The notes beneath the pieces were generated by a model that saw only the letters and a list, made by a program, of their open reading frames with translations, did no database searches and was not told the origin of the DNA. The position numbers and the translations under genes were made by a program. Below are positions 1 to 7,902 of a stretch of DNA of 64,000 nt, piece by piece (positions within the stretch are counted from its first letter, which is position 1; each line of letters starts with the position of its first letter). Source of the DNA: Chloroflexi bacterium GWB2_49_20 (GTDB lineage Bacteria; Chloroflexota; Anaerolineae; Anaerolineales; Villigracilaceae); NCBI GenBank assembly GCA_001796335.1, contig MGMF01000001.1, forward strand, positions 186,001 to 250,000, given 5' to 3'.

Positions 1-930
1 GCAGCCTCCAATTACCGCAACATGTGGCACATGGAAGAAAGAATTTCCTCTTTCCAGGAAGCGACTAAATCCATGCCTGTGGAAAGCCTGGATCCCGCTC
101 TGCTGGTCTATCATCGTGCTATGGAATTCGTATCTGCTGGCTCTGACAAAGAATCCTTCGTGAATGAATTGGAAACCTTCCAGCCCTTACCTGCCCGCAT
201 GCCAAATACTCCACCCTCCGGTGTTAACCACAAGCTGCGCAAACCTTTGGAATTCACCATTGCAGAACCTGCCTCCAAGCCTGAGCTTCCAGTTGAAAAA
301 ATCTTCAAAGAAAGCCAATCTTTGGAAAGCTCACCAGCCTCACCCCCCACGATCATCCGAGTTCCTGCGTTACAAAGGAAAATTGAGCCCGGCAAGATCG
401 AGAGTGACATCCTCATCTACAAGAAAGTGACCGGGATCAATCCAAAGAATGCACGGGCCTGGCATTCCCTGGGAAACCTGCAACGTTTAACCGGACAATT
501 TGACGAAGCGGCAAACTCGCTTGAAAAAGCAATCGAGCTCGATCCACGCCAGGAAGTCTTCCATTATCATCTTGGCCTGGTATACGCCGCCCAACGAAGG
601 TTTGCAGATGCCATTGAAACTTTCAAAAAGGTTATCAGCATCAATCCTGAGTACAATCTGGCACATGCCACCCTGGCCGGTTATTACAGCAAACTGGGTA
701 AAACAAAAGAATCTCAATATCACATGGCAATTGCCCAGCGTACCATGCAGGAAGAAAAGGAATATAACCAGGCCTGTTTTGAAGCCATCTGTGGAAACGC
801 AGAGGGAGCCATAGAATTGCTGCAAATAGCCTTGAAACAGAACCAGACCACGCTGGATTGGGTGCGTCGTGATCCAGACTTTGATAATATTCGCACTGAT
901 GCACGCTTCCAGGCCCTGACAGCAGGCTGA
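1..930 (+). CDS. TPR-repeat protein, 5'-truncated by window edge
   Basis: The reading frame is open from the first base, so the real start lies upstream; the first ATG inside the window is at 22. The C-terminal half holds clear tetratricopeptide repeats: segments such as ARAWHSLGNLQRLTGQFDEA and the following FHYHLGLVYAAQRRFADAIE have the W/L-G-Y-A-P spacing of TPR helices. The N-terminal part is proline- and serine-rich and probably a linker. TPR arrays mediate protein-protein contacts; no catalytic motif is visible, so the partner is unknown. A strong hairpin terminator follows the stop codon, so this gene ends its transcription unit. Confidence is high for a TPR protein and low for any specific role. 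Confidence 0.8.
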   Translation, partial: AASNYRNMWHMEERISSFQEATKSMPVESLDPALLVYHRAMEFVSAGSDKESFVNELETFQPLPARMPNTPPSGVNHKLRKPLEFTIAEPASKPELPVEKIFKESQSLESSPASPPTIIRVPALQRKIEPGKIESDILIYKKVTGINPKNARAWHSLGNLQRLTGQFDEAANSLEKAIELDPRQEVFHYHLGLVYAAQRRFADAIETFKKVISINPEYNLAHATLAGYYSKLGKTKESQYHMAIAQRTMQEEKEYNQACFEAICGNAEGAIELLQIALKQNQTTLDWVRRDPDFDNIRTDARFQALTAG

Positions 931-974
931 AAGCGCCACCCGGCTCTCTCGTAGGGAGAGGAATAATGTTACCC

Positions 975-1010
975 AAAATCAGGCCTCAAGGATTCTTGAG
1001 GCCTGATTTT
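975..1010 (+). terminator. Rho-independent terminator after TPR gene
   Basis: The arm at 975-990 (aaaatcaggcctcaag) pairs with 995-1010 around a 4-nt loop. An A-run leads and a T-run follows, so the structure could work in both directions. Confidence 0.8.
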
Positions 1011-1127
1011 TATCAGAAACAGTCAGTATTTTGAGACTACCGGATTACAAATTCTGGAATTGGAGTTGCTAAAGCGTATCCTGTGTTTCCGAATGGCGTT
1101 TAAATAATAGGATATTCGTATTGCGGG

Positions 1128-1133
1128 TATAAT
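1128..1133 (+). promoter_or_regulatory. Putative -10 element upstream of korDABC
   Basis: A perfect TATAAT lies about 100 nt before the korD start, in the gap after the previous terminator. No good -35 hexamer is visible at 17 nt spacing, so the assignment rests on the -10 match and position only. Confidence 0.35.
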
Positions 1134-1235
1134 GACGCTTGGTACTACCCGCCCTCTGAAGATATAGGTTTAATCACCACGGGTGGATAATTGTGCCCTG
1201 TATTATCCAATTTATCATATAAGGAGGCAAAATCC

Positions 1236-1487
1236 ATGCCTGCAAGAGGATGGATCGAAGTTAACAACATGTACTGCAAGGGGTGTGAACTTTGCATTAA
1301 TGCCTGCCCCCAGGATGTCTTACGCCTGGATATGGAATCTCTCACACCCAAGGGCTTTCACCCGGCAAAACTGTATAAAGACGGCTGCACAGGCTGCGCA
1401 ATTTGTTCCCTGGTTTGCCCGGATGCTGCCATCACTGTTTACCGCGAAGTAATCAAAAAGCCCGCAATCGTAACAGGAGGCGCATAA
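1236..1487 (+). CDS. korD: 2-oxoacid:ferredoxin oxidoreductase, delta (ferredoxin-like) subunit
   Basis: An 83-residue dicluster ferredoxin. It has two CxxCxxCxxxCP motifs (Cys14/17/20/24 and Cys51/54/57/61), each expected to bind one [4Fe-4S] cluster. In KorABCD/VorABCD complexes this subunit passes electrons from the thiamine-diphosphate site to soluble ferredoxin. I chose the ATG at 1236 over an upstream in-frame start because AAGGAGG lies a few bases ahead of it. The stop codon abuts the ATG of the alpha subunit, so the two are translationally coupled. The order delta-alpha-beta-gamma matches four-subunit Kor/Vor operons. The substrate (2-oxoglutarate or branched-chain 2-oxoacids) cannot be set from this subunit. 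Confidence 0.9.
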   Translation: MPARGWIEVNNMYCKGCELCINACPQDVLRLDMESLTPKGFHPAKLYKDGCTGCAICSLVCPDAAITVYREVIKKPAIVTGGA

Positions 1488-2606
1488 ATGGCACGTGAAT
1501 TGCTCAAAGGCAATGTTGCCATGGCCGAAGCCGCAGTGCGGGCTGGCCTGGAAGCCTATTTTGGTTACCCGATTACCCCACAAACCGAAGTTCTTGAACA
1601 CCTGTCCGCACGTTTGCCCGAACTGGGACGTACATTCGTTCAAGCCGAAAGCGAAGTAGCTGCCATTAACATGGTGTACGGCGCGGCCTGTACCGGGACA
1701 CGCGTAATGAGTTCATCCTCCAGCCCGGGAGTATCTTTGATGATGGAGGGCATATCCTACATCTCGGGTACCGAAATCCCGGCAGTTTTGGTCAACGTGA
1801 TGCGCGGCGGGCCGGGACTGGGAAATATCGCCCCCTCGCAGGGAGACTATAATCAGGCAGTTCACGGCGGCGGTCACGGCGATTACAACATGATCGTCCT
1901 GGCACCTTCCACTGTGCAGGAATCAATTGACCTCATGGTGCTGGCATTTGACCTGGCAGAAAAGTACCGCATGATCACCATGCTTTTGACGGATGGATCG
2001 ATTGGGCAGATGATGGAACCGGCTGAATTACCCGAAATGCGCCCTGTGGTTCGCAAGGATTGGGATTGGGCCACCAATGGCGCCATCGGTCGTGAGCGCC
2101 GCATCCTCTCGTCAATTTACATCAACCCGCCTTTGGAAGAAGAAACCAACCTGCGCCTGATGAAAACATGGCAAAAGGTTCAGGCCAATGAGGTACGCTA
2201 CAAGGAATATTACCTGGATGACGCTGAGTTTATTGTGGTTGGTTTTGGAACTTCCGGACGTGTGGCTCTTTCTGCCGTGCGGGCTGCCCGTGCCCAGGGC
2301 ATCAAGGTGGGCTTGTTCCGTCCGATCAGCCTCAACCCATTTCCCTATGCCATGATCGATGAACTGGCAAACAAGGCCAGCGCCTTCCTGGTGGTTGAAA
2401 TGAACTCCGGACAGATGCTGGAGGATATCCGCCTGGCTGTGCGCGGACGCGTCCCGGTTGAGTTCTACGCACGCCTGGGAGGCATCGTCCCCTTCCCGGA
2501 CGAGGTTCTTTCCGAGATCCAGCGTGTGGCTACCACCAAACTGAATACGGACCAGCATCCACGCGATGCCTGGCTGGCACGCTTTACAGCACAAAGTGAG
2601 AGGTAA
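1488..2606 (+). CDS. korA: 2-oxoacid:ferredoxin oxidoreductase, alpha subunit (KorA/VorB type)
   Basis: A 372-residue alpha subunit. The N-terminal pyrimidine-type thiamine-diphosphate domain carries the family signature GNVAMAEAAVRAGLEAYFGY followed by PITPQTEVLEH. The C-terminal transketolase-like domain II contains FGTSGRVALSAVRAARAQGI. Together with KorB it decarboxylates a 2-oxoacid to the acyl-CoA while reducing ferredoxin, or runs in reverse as a carboxylase. Length and motifs fit VorB/KorA of four-subunit enzymes. It starts directly after the korD stop and is followed within 3 nt by korB, a tight operon. Such enzymes are oxygen-sensitive, which supports an anaerobic lifestyle. Assignment as 3-methyl-2-oxobutanoate rather than 2-oxoglutarate oxidoreductase is open. 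Confidence 0.9.
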   Translation: MARELLKGNVAMAEAAVRAGLEAYFGYPITPQTEVLEHLSARLPELGRTFVQAESEVAAINMVYGAACTGTRVMSSSSSPGVSLMMEGISYISGTEIPAVLVNVMRGGPGLGNIAPSQGDYNQAVHGGGHGDYNMIVLAPSTVQESIDLMVLAFDLAEKYRMITMLLTDGSIGQMMEPAELPEMRPVVRKDWDWATNGAIGRERRILSSIYINPPLEEETNLRLMKTWQKVQANEVRYKEYYLDDAEFIVVGFGTSGRVALSAVRAARAQGIKVGLFRPISLNPFPYAMIDELANKASAFLVVEMNSGQMLEDIRLAVRGRVPVEFYARLGGIVPFPDEVLSEIQRVATTKLNTDQHPRDAWLARFTAQSER

Positions 2607-2609
2607 GAA

Positions 2610-3389
2610 ATGATAAGCCTTGCTGTCCCTGAAAACCTGGTCTACTCCCGGCCAGAAAGCCTGACCTCAGTTCACAATCATTATTGCCCCGGCTGCACCC
2701 ACGGAGTGGCTCACCGCCTGATCGCTGAAGTGTTGGACGAGATGAATGTTAGAGACCACACCATTGGGGTTGCCCCGGTTGGTTGTTCAGTTTTTGCCTA
2801 CAATTATTTCAATTGCGACTTTGTTGAGGCAGCTCATGGGCGCGCCCCCGCCATGGCGACCGGTATCAAGCGTGTCCTGCCTGACCGGGTTGTCTTTACC
2901 TACCAGGGTGACGGTGACCTGGCATCCATCGGCATGGCAGAGATCATGCATGCTGCGGCTCGAGGTGAAAATATCACCGTTATCTTCATCAACAACGCCA
3001 TCTATGGCATGACAGGCGGGCAGATGGCTCCCACCTCCCTGCCCGGACAGAAAACCACATCATCACCCAACGGCCGGGATGTGGAAACAGCCGGTTACCC
3101 CATCCGCATGGCCGAGATCCTTGCCAATATGGATGGAGCCGGGTATATTGTACGCCGCAGCCTGCACGACCCTAAGAACATCCGCATGGCAAAGAAAGCC
3201 ATTCGTATGGCCTTTGAAACCCAAATGCACGGCCTGGGCTTTTCCATGGTTGAACTGCTTTCCACTTGCCCGACCAACTGGGGCATCACACCCATCGAAT
3301 CCTTAACCTGGTTGGAAGACCACATGATCCCGGCCTACCCGCTCGGTGATTACAAGGTTTCCGAACACCTGGCTGCCATCAAATTCTAA
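2610..3389 (+). CDS. korB: 2-oxoacid:ferredoxin oxidoreductase, beta (TPP-binding) subunit
   Basis: A 259-residue thiamine-diphosphate-binding subunit. The N-terminus has the conserved [20 protein letters not shown] element. The TPP motif runs from [20 protein letters not shown] to the [16 protein letters not shown] segment, including the conserved TGGQxSPTT-like stretch. It forms the active site with KorA. The start at 2610 lies 3 nt after the korA stop, with GAGAGGTAAGAA as ribosome-binding site. A long perfect hairpin separates it from korC downstream, so korC expression may be uncoupled from korDAB. Confidence 0.9.
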   Translation: MISLAVPENLVYSRPESLTSVHNHYCPGCTHGVAHRLIAEVLDEMNVRDHTIGVAPVGCSVFAYNYFNCDFVEAAHGRAPAMATGIKRVLPDRVVFTYQGDGDLASIGMAEIMHAAARGENITVIFINNAIYGMTGGQMAPTSLPGQKTTSSPNGRDVETAGYPIRMAEILANMDGAGYIVRRSLHDPKNIRMAKKAIRMAFETQMHGLGFSMVELLSTCPTNWGITPIESLTWLEDHMIPAYPLGDYKVSEHLAAIKF

Positions 3390-3426
3390 TCAACCAGGGA
3401 GAACCTTCTCAAAAAAATGGGGCTTT

Positions 3427-3463
3427 GGGGTGTGAAAGCGAGTTTCGCTCGCTTTCACACCCC
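3427..3463. other. 16-bp perfect hairpin between korB and korC
   Basis: The arm 3427-3442 (ggggtgtgaaagcgag) is perfectly complementary to 3448-3463 around a 5-nt loop. No T-run follows, so it is not a classical terminator. It lies inside what should be one operon, about 40 nt after the korB stop and 40 nt before the korC start. It may be an mRNA-processing or stability element, or an inserted palindromic repeat. Confidence 0.75.
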
Positions 3464-3505
3464 AACCTTACCCGAATTATTGAAAAGAGATTCACAGGAG
3501 AATCC

Positions 3506-4066
3506 ATGCAAAAAGAGATCTTGATCGCTGGTTTTGGCGGGCAGGGCGCCCTGTTTGCCGGTCAGGTCATGGCCTATGCCGCCATGGACAACGGCAAGGA
3601 AGTCACCTGGATCCCTTCCTACGGGCCGGAAATGCGCGGCGGCACAGCCAACTGCACAGTAGTAATTGCAGATGATGAGATCGGCTCACCCCTGGTTAAA
3701 AATCCACCTGCCGTCATCGCCTTCAACCTGCCTTCGTTTGACAAATATGAAGAACTGGTTCAGCCTGGCGGGGTATTGATCGTCAATCAATCCATGGTGG
3801 ATCGCGGCGCATCACGAACGGACATCATCACCATATTTGTACCCGGTAACGAGCTGGCTGAAGAGATCGGCGACCGTCGCTTGCTCAACATGGTCATGGT
3901 CGGCGCCTTGCTTACCCGCCTGCCCGAGTTAAGCATCCAGGATATCGAAACCGCCCTGAACGCCCACCTGCCCGAACGCCACAAAAAACTGCTGCCCCAA
4001 AATCGCCTCGCCCTGCAACGCGGCTACGATTATGCACAGAAGGAACTGGAGAAGCAGATTATATAG
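3506..4066 (+). CDS. korC: 2-oxoacid:ferredoxin oxidoreductase, gamma subunit
   Basis: A 186-residue gamma subunit. It opens with the Rossmann-like [20 protein letters not shown] and carries the family motif [16 protein letters not shown] near residue 45. In four-subunit enzymes this domain contributes to CoA binding and activation at the active site. An upstream in-frame start exists at 3425 but would run through the hairpin, so I prefer the ATG at 3506, which is preceded by CAGGAGAATCC. It completes the korDABC set. A strong palindromic terminator follows at 4099-4134. Confidence 0.9.
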   Translation: MQKEILIAGFGGQGALFAGQVMAYAAMDNGKEVTWIPSYGPEMRGGTANCTVVIADDEIGSPLVKNPPAVIAFNLPSFDKYEELVQPGGVLIVNQSMVDRGASRTDIITIFVPGNELAEEIGDRRLLNMVMVGALLTRLPELSIQDIETALNAHLPERHKKLLPQNRLALQRGYDYAQKELEKQII

Positions 4067-4098
4067 CTTACTAATCCGGCGTTTATCACACCATGACC

Positions 4099-4134
4099 AG
4101 ACCTGACAGGTTTTTTGTGAAACCTGTCAGGTCT
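4099..4134. terminator. Terminator-like palindrome, copy 1 (acctgacaggt family)
   Basis: The arms agacctgacaggttt (4099-4113) and its complement (4120-4134) flank a 6-nt loop, after korC. The same palindrome recurs at 4831-4866, on the other side of the next gene. It can act as a terminator, but its repetition suggests a dispersed palindromic element. Confidence 0.7.
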
Positions 4135-4162
4135 TCTATAATATGCAGAGCCCTCATTTTGG

Positions 4163-4837
4163 ATGTACAATAATATAAGTGGCTTAACCTGGATCTATCA
4201 GGATATATTCGCAATCAATGATCTTATGATCCACACCTACAGCATCGACGGGCTGCCCGTCCAAACTGGTGACATCCTCTGCACCATGAACGGGAAACCC
4301 GACATCCTGCCAGGCGAGTTCTGGCGCCTGGTCGGGCGCCTGGTTCCTGGTGACGTGGATCATTGCGCCATTTACCTCGGCCCCGAAGGCAGATGCATGG
4401 AAGCCGGTGCACTGGGTGTGATCGTCTTCGATGTGATGGACAACATCTGGGAAACTGGGCGCATGTCTCGCCAGCGCGGCCTGCTGCTGGATACCTTCTA
4501 CGGTGTGGCTTGCCCCTTGGAAGGTCTGGAGCTTTCAGAAGACGAGGAGTTCCACATGCGCGCCCGGTTGGCCGAATATTGCCTGGCACAGATCGGCAAA
4601 CCTTACAATCTAAATTTCCTGAACTCCGAAACGGAAGAAGCTTTTTACTGCAGCCAGCTGGCCTACAAAGCTTACCAGCAGCTGGGCATCAATCTGAATA
4701 CCGGTATGGAAATGGAACGTTTTCCGGGTTCCAACAAGATCGTATTCCCACAGGAGATCTGGATCGGCAGCAGCCACAAAATCTTATGTCATTCAAATCC
4801 ACCAAACATATCAACATCCCAACTTAACCAGACCTGA
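4163..4837 (+). CDS. Permuted NlpC/P60-like (YiiX/YebB-type) cysteine hydrolase
   Basis: A protein of up to 224 residues. It shows the circularly permuted papain-like layout of YiiX/YebB proteins: a His-bearing strand GDVDHCAIYLGPEG near residue 75, and later the nucleophile-bearing helix FYCSQLAYKAYQQLG near residue 163. Members are amidase- or peptidase-like; the substrate here is unknown. The start is uncertain: ATG 4163 has no clear ribosome-binding site and ATG 4226 (MIHTYSIDG) is an alternative. The stop codon lies inside the downstream palindrome. The gene stands alone, bracketed by two copies of the same terminator-like palindrome, so it may be a small independent cassette. Confidence 0.65.
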   Translation: MYNNISGLTWIYQDIFAINDLMIHTYSIDGLPVQTGDILCTMNGKPDILPGEFWRLVGRLVPGDVDHCAIYLGPEGRCMEAGALGVIVFDVMDNIWETGRMSRQRGLLLDTFYGVACPLEGLELSEDEEFHMRARLAEYCLAQIGKPYNLNFLNSETEEAFYCSQLAYKAYQQLGINLNTGMEMERFPGSNKIVFPQEIWIGSSHKILCHSNPPNISTSQLNQT

Positions 4838-4866
4838 CAGGTTTTTTCAAAAAAACCTGTCAGGTC
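4831..4866. terminator. Terminator-like palindrome, copy 2 (acctgacaggt family)
   Basis: The arms gacctgacaggttttt (4831-4846) and its complement (4851-4866) are followed by a short T-run. The core is nearly identical to the palindrome at 4099-4134. The stop codon TGA of the upstream gene (4835-4837) lies within the left arm. Confidence 0.75.
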
Positions 4867-4897
4867 TTTTGGCCAGTTATCCCAGTCTCAATAATGC

Positions 4898-4903
4898 TAT
4901 AAT
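4898..4903 (+). promoter_or_regulatory. -10 element implying leaderless epimerase mRNA
   Basis: A perfect TATAAT ends 9 nt before the ATG at 4913. Transcription would start at or next to the start codon, and no Shine-Dalgarno sequence is present between them. Confidence 0.5.
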
Positions 4904-4912
4904 GCGCACACT

Positions 4913-5842
4913 ATGAATTTTCTCATCACCGGTGCAGCCGGTTTTCTGGGTTCAGCCTTGGCCAACCAGCTTGCGCGCGAAGGCCATCAGGTGCGCGCGC
5001 TGGATGATCTTTCCACCGGTGATCCGCAGGCACTCTCCCCGGATGTTCACTTTACGCGCGGCGATGTCAATGACCGTCCCAAGTTATGGACACTGTTGCA
5101 GGAAGTGGATTGCGTTTACCACATGGCCGCGCGCGTCTCGGTTCAGGAATCCATCTTGTATCCACGTGAATACAACGCTGCCAATGTCGGCGGAACAGTA
5201 AGCCTGATGGAAGCCATGCGGGATGTGGGTGTACATCGTGTCGTTTTGGCATCCTCCGGAGCAATTTACGGTGACCAGCCTACCCAGCCTCTCACAGAGA
5301 ACACACAACCCGCGCCGCATTCCCCCTACGCTGTCTCCAAACTGGCAGCTGAATATTACATCCGCACCATTGGTGGTTTGTGGGGCATCGAAACCACCAG
5401 CCTGCGCATCTTCAACGCCTATGGACCCGGACAGCACATCCCGGCTTCGCATCCCCCCATAGTTGCGCATGCCCTGCGCCAGGCATTGCGGGGAGGCACG
5501 CTGGTCGTGCACAGCGATGGACAACAGACCCGTGATTATATTTACGTAGACGATGTCACCTCTGCCATGGTGGCCGCCGCCACCGCTCCCAACATCAACG
5601 GTCTGGTCATTAATGTTGGCAGCGGCACTGAAACCAGTGTGCGCAGCCTGATCAACCTGGTTTTGAGCGCATCCGGAAGCCGGGCAAATGTGATCTATAA
5701 CCCCAAGATCGCAGGCGGGGTCTCCCGCATGTGCGCCGATCTGACCCTGGCTGCCCAAAAATTGAATTACAAACCATCCATTTCGCTTGAAGAAGGCCTG
5801 CGCCTGACCCTGAAGCGCGACCCGCGCCTGCAGGCGGCATGA
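4913..5842 (+). CDS. NAD-dependent sugar-nucleotide epimerase/dehydratase
   Basis: A 309-residue extended short-chain dehydrogenase. The N-terminal NAD-binding motif is TGAAGFLG (residues 6-13), followed by the acidic DDLSTGD turn typical of NAD specificity. The active-site YxxxK appears in SPYAVSKLAAEYYIRTI near residue 141. The family includes UDP-glucose 4-epimerase and dTDP-glucose dehydratase-like enzymes, acting on nucleotide sugars for surface glycans; the exact substrate is not readable. A -10-like TATAAT 9 nt upstream and the lack of a ribosome-binding site suggest a leaderless transcript. Its last bases overlap the next gene (ATGA), so the two are co-translated. Confidence 0.85.
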   Translation: MNFLITGAAGFLGSALANQLAREGHQVRALDDLSTGDPQALSPDVHFTRGDVNDRPKLWTLLQEVDCVYHMAARVSVQESILYPREYNAANVGGTVSLMEAMRDVGVHRVVLASSGAIYGDQPTQPLTENTQPAPHSPYAVSKLAAEYYIRTIGGLWGIETTSLRIFNAYGPGQHIPASHPPIVAHALRQALRGGTLVVHSDGQQTRDYIYVDDVTSAMVAAATAPNINGLVINVGSGTETSVRSLINLVLSASGSRANVIYNPKIAGGVSRMCADLTLAAQKLNYKPSISLEEGLRLTLKRDPRLQAA

Positions 5843-6441
5843 TTCCTCCCGTCGGTTCCATCCTCTCTCCCGAATTTTACAACCGCCCCACCCTGCGTGT
5901 CGCCCGTGAGCTGTTGGGGATGCGCCTGGTGCGAGCCCTGGATGGCATCCGCCTGGCAGGCATTATCACCGAAACCGAAGCTTATGTGGGCGAGCAGGAT
6001 CTGGGCTGCCATGCTAAGGCCGGTCGTACCGGGCGCACCGCGGTCATGTACGGTACGGCCGGGCATGCCTATGTCTATTTCACGTATGGCATGCATTGGA
6101 TGTTGAATGCCGTCACCGAAGCGGAAGGTTTTCCGGGAGCGGTTCTGCTGCGCGCCATTCAGCCGCTGGATGGGTTGGAGGTCATCTCCGCCAACCGCCA
6201 GGGCCGGGATACGAATGGACCGGCCAAACTGACCCAGGCGCTGGGGATCCAGAAAGACTCCAACAATTGTAACCTTTGCAGCTCCTCCGCTGGCTTGTGG
6301 ATCGAGATGGGTTATCCCATTCCAGATGAAAGCGTGACGATTGGGCCTCGTGTGGGGTTATATACTGTACCGGAGCCCTGGAAATCCAAACCCTGGCGCT
6401 TCCGGGTAAATAGTTCTTTACCAAAATCGTGGTCTGGGTGA
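5839..6441 (+). CDS. 3-methyladenine DNA glycosylase (AAG/MPG family)
   Basis: A 200-residue alkyl-adenine DNA glycosylase that removes alkylated purines such as 3-methyladenine from DNA. It shows the signature ITETEAYVGEQDLGCHA with the catalytic Glu, then GRTGRTAVMYGTAGHAYVYF and the YGMHWMLNAVT segment. Length matches bacterial MPG enzymes (about 190-210 residues). The start codon overlaps the epimerase stop as ATGA, so it is translated from the same message even though the functions are unrelated. Confidence 0.9.
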   Translation: MIPPVGSILSPEFYNRPTLRVARELLGMRLVRALDGIRLAGIITETEAYVGEQDLGCHAKAGRTGRTAVMYGTAGHAYVYFTYGMHWMLNAVTEAEGFPGAVLLRAIQPLDGLEVISANRQGRDTNGPAKLTQALGIQKDSNNCNLCSSSAGLWIEMGYPIPDESVTIGPRVGLYTVPEPWKSKPWRFRVNSSLPKSWSG

Positions 6442-6508
6442 AAAAACTATCAACGCAAAGCCGCAATGTCCCAAAGGGTTTTAAGGTATTAACAATTTGA
6501 TTGTACTG

Positions 6509-6618
6509 AAAAGACTTCATCACGATCCCCAAAAAGCGGGGACCCGAGTCACCGGTCACAAAGCTTTATTATTAAAGAATCTTGGTGCCTTTGTGTCATG
6601 GTGGTGAAACATTTTTTT
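6509..6618 (-). repeat. MITE-like intergenic repeat R1, copy A (reverse orientation)
   Basis: On the minus strand it reads caccaccatgacac... through cccgctttttggggatcgtg, matching the R1 family at 10105, 17911, 42142 and 43394. The middle is diverged. It fills most of the gap before fabI. Confidence 0.7.
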
Positions 6619-6655
6619 GCAGCAGAGATATACATAAATATTATTGGAGGTCGAA

Positions 6656-7444
6656 ATGGGTTTATTGGAAGGTAAGAACGCACTAATTTTCGGTCTGGCC
6701 AACGACCGTTCCATAGCCTGGGGCATCACCCAGGCTATGCGTGCCCAGGGCGCGCGTATTGGCTTGAGCTATGCCGGGGAGGCCCTCGAGCGTCGCGTCC
6801 GCCCGCTGGCCGAATCCATTGGCTGCACATTCGTAGAGGAGTGCGATGTATCCAAAGATGATGCCATCCAATCCGTTGCGGAAAAAGCCGCCCTGGAATT
6901 CGGAAAGATCGACATCCTGGTGCACTCCATCGCCTTCGCCAACCGGGACGAATTGACAGGTCCCTTCTACAACACCAGCCGGGCAGGTTTCCACCTGGCC
7001 CTGGACATCAGCACCTATTCCTTTGTGGCGCTGGCGCGTGCTTTTCAACCCTTCATGCCCAGGGGCAGCGCCATGGTTTGCATGACCTATCATGGCTCCG
7101 TAAAGGTGGCTCCGCACTACAATGTCATGGGGGTTGCCAAAGCCGCCCTGGAAGCCTCCACCCGCTACCTGGCTTACGACCTGGGGCCGCAGGGAGTACG
7201 CGTCAACGCCATCTCGGCCGGCCCCATCCGCACCCTGGCTGCGGCTGGCGTGAGCGGATTCAAGGACATGCTGCGTGCTTTTGCAGATATGTCCCCCCTG
7301 CGTGAGAACGTCACCACCCAGGATGTCGGCAATGCCGCCGTCTTTTTATGCTCGGATATGGCCGCTCACACCACCGGTGAAGTCTTCTATGTCGATTCGG
7401 GTTACAACATCATGGGCGTGGCCGGGCCGGAGGAAAAAGTTTAG
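6656..7444 (+). CDS. fabI: Enoyl-[acyl-carrier-protein] reductase (NADH), FabI
   Basis: A 262-residue FabI that reduces trans-2-enoyl-ACP in the last step of each fatty-acid elongation cycle. The nucleotide-binding start [20 protein letters not shown] is the FabI variant of the glycine-rich loop. The active-site region [20 protein letters not shown] carries the Tyr-x6-Lys pair (near residues 157 and 164) plus the upstream Tyr. Length equals the family norm. I chose ATG 6656 because TTGGAGG sits at the right distance; the in-frame ATG at 6644 would place that site inside the gene. Bactofilin follows closely. Confidence 0.93.
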   Translation: MGLLEGKNALIFGLANDRSIAWGITQAMRAQGARIGLSYAGEALERRVRPLAESIGCTFVEECDVSKDDAIQSVAEKAALEFGKIDILVHSIAFANRDELTGPFYNTSRAGFHLALDISTYSFVALARAFQPFMPRGSAMVCMTYHGSVKVAPHYNVMGVAKAALEASTRYLAYDLGPQGVRVNAISAGPIRTLAAAGVSGFKDMLRAFADMSPLRENVTTQDVGNAAVFLCSDMAAHTTGEVFYVDSGYNIMGVAGPEEKV

Positions 7445-7454
7445 CAGAAGATGA

Positions 7455-7460
7455 TAAAAT
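7455..7460 (+). promoter_or_regulatory. -10 element implying leaderless bactofilin mRNA
   Basis: TAAAAT, preceded by TGA as in an extended -10, ends 6 nt before the ATG at 7467. No ribosome-binding site is visible. Confidence 0.45.
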
Positions 7461-7466
7461 AAGTGC

Positions 7467-7898
7467 ATGTTCAAACGAAACACACCTCAAAACTCCACCC
7501 CCACCGTGCAGGCCGTCGAACGCGTCACCTCTGTGCTGGGGGCGGGTATCATCTGGCAGGGCAGCCTGGCCGGCTCGGGCGGCGTGCGTATTGAAGGCAC
7601 CTACGAAGGCCAGATCGGTCTGAATGGCATGCTGGTGATTGGCGAGACCGGCCGCGTCACCTGCGAAGACCTGCGCGCCGGGACGGTCATTGTGGCCGGG
7701 TCCGTGCGCGGCAACATCACCGCCCAAAAGGTGGAGATCCGTTCCACTGGCCGCATCTGGGGGGATGTGGTCACCGTTTCCTTTGCCACCGAAGAGGGCG
7801 CCTTTTTGCGTGGTCAGATCCGCATGGAAGAGCAAATTGATCTCGGCCTGGTGACCATCAGCGAGCCCGCCGCAGACGCCTCACCCAAAGCCGGATAA
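7467..7898 (+). CDS. Bactofilin (polymer-forming cytoskeletal protein)
   Basis: A 143-residue bactofilin. A short flexible N-terminus is followed by a central right-handed beta-helix of six-residue-like rungs (GGVRIEGTYEGQIGLNGMLV, then VRGNITAQKVEIRSTGRIWG), the DUF583 signature. Bactofilins self-assemble without nucleotide into filaments used for cell shape, envelope modification or positioning. The short Pro/Ala-rich C-terminal tail is usual. It follows fabI by 22 nt and precedes the aminotransferase by 4 nt. The upstream -10-like hexamer suggests its own leaderless transcript besides read-through from fabI. Confidence 0.88.
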   Translation: MFKRNTPQNSTPTVQAVERVTSVLGAGIIWQGSLAGSGGVRIEGTYEGQIGLNGMLVIGETGRVTCEDLRAGTVIVAGSVRGNITAQKVEIRSTGRIWGDVVTVSFATEEGAFLRGQIRMEEQIDLGLVTISEPAADASPKAG

Positions 7899-7902
7899 CC
7901 CT

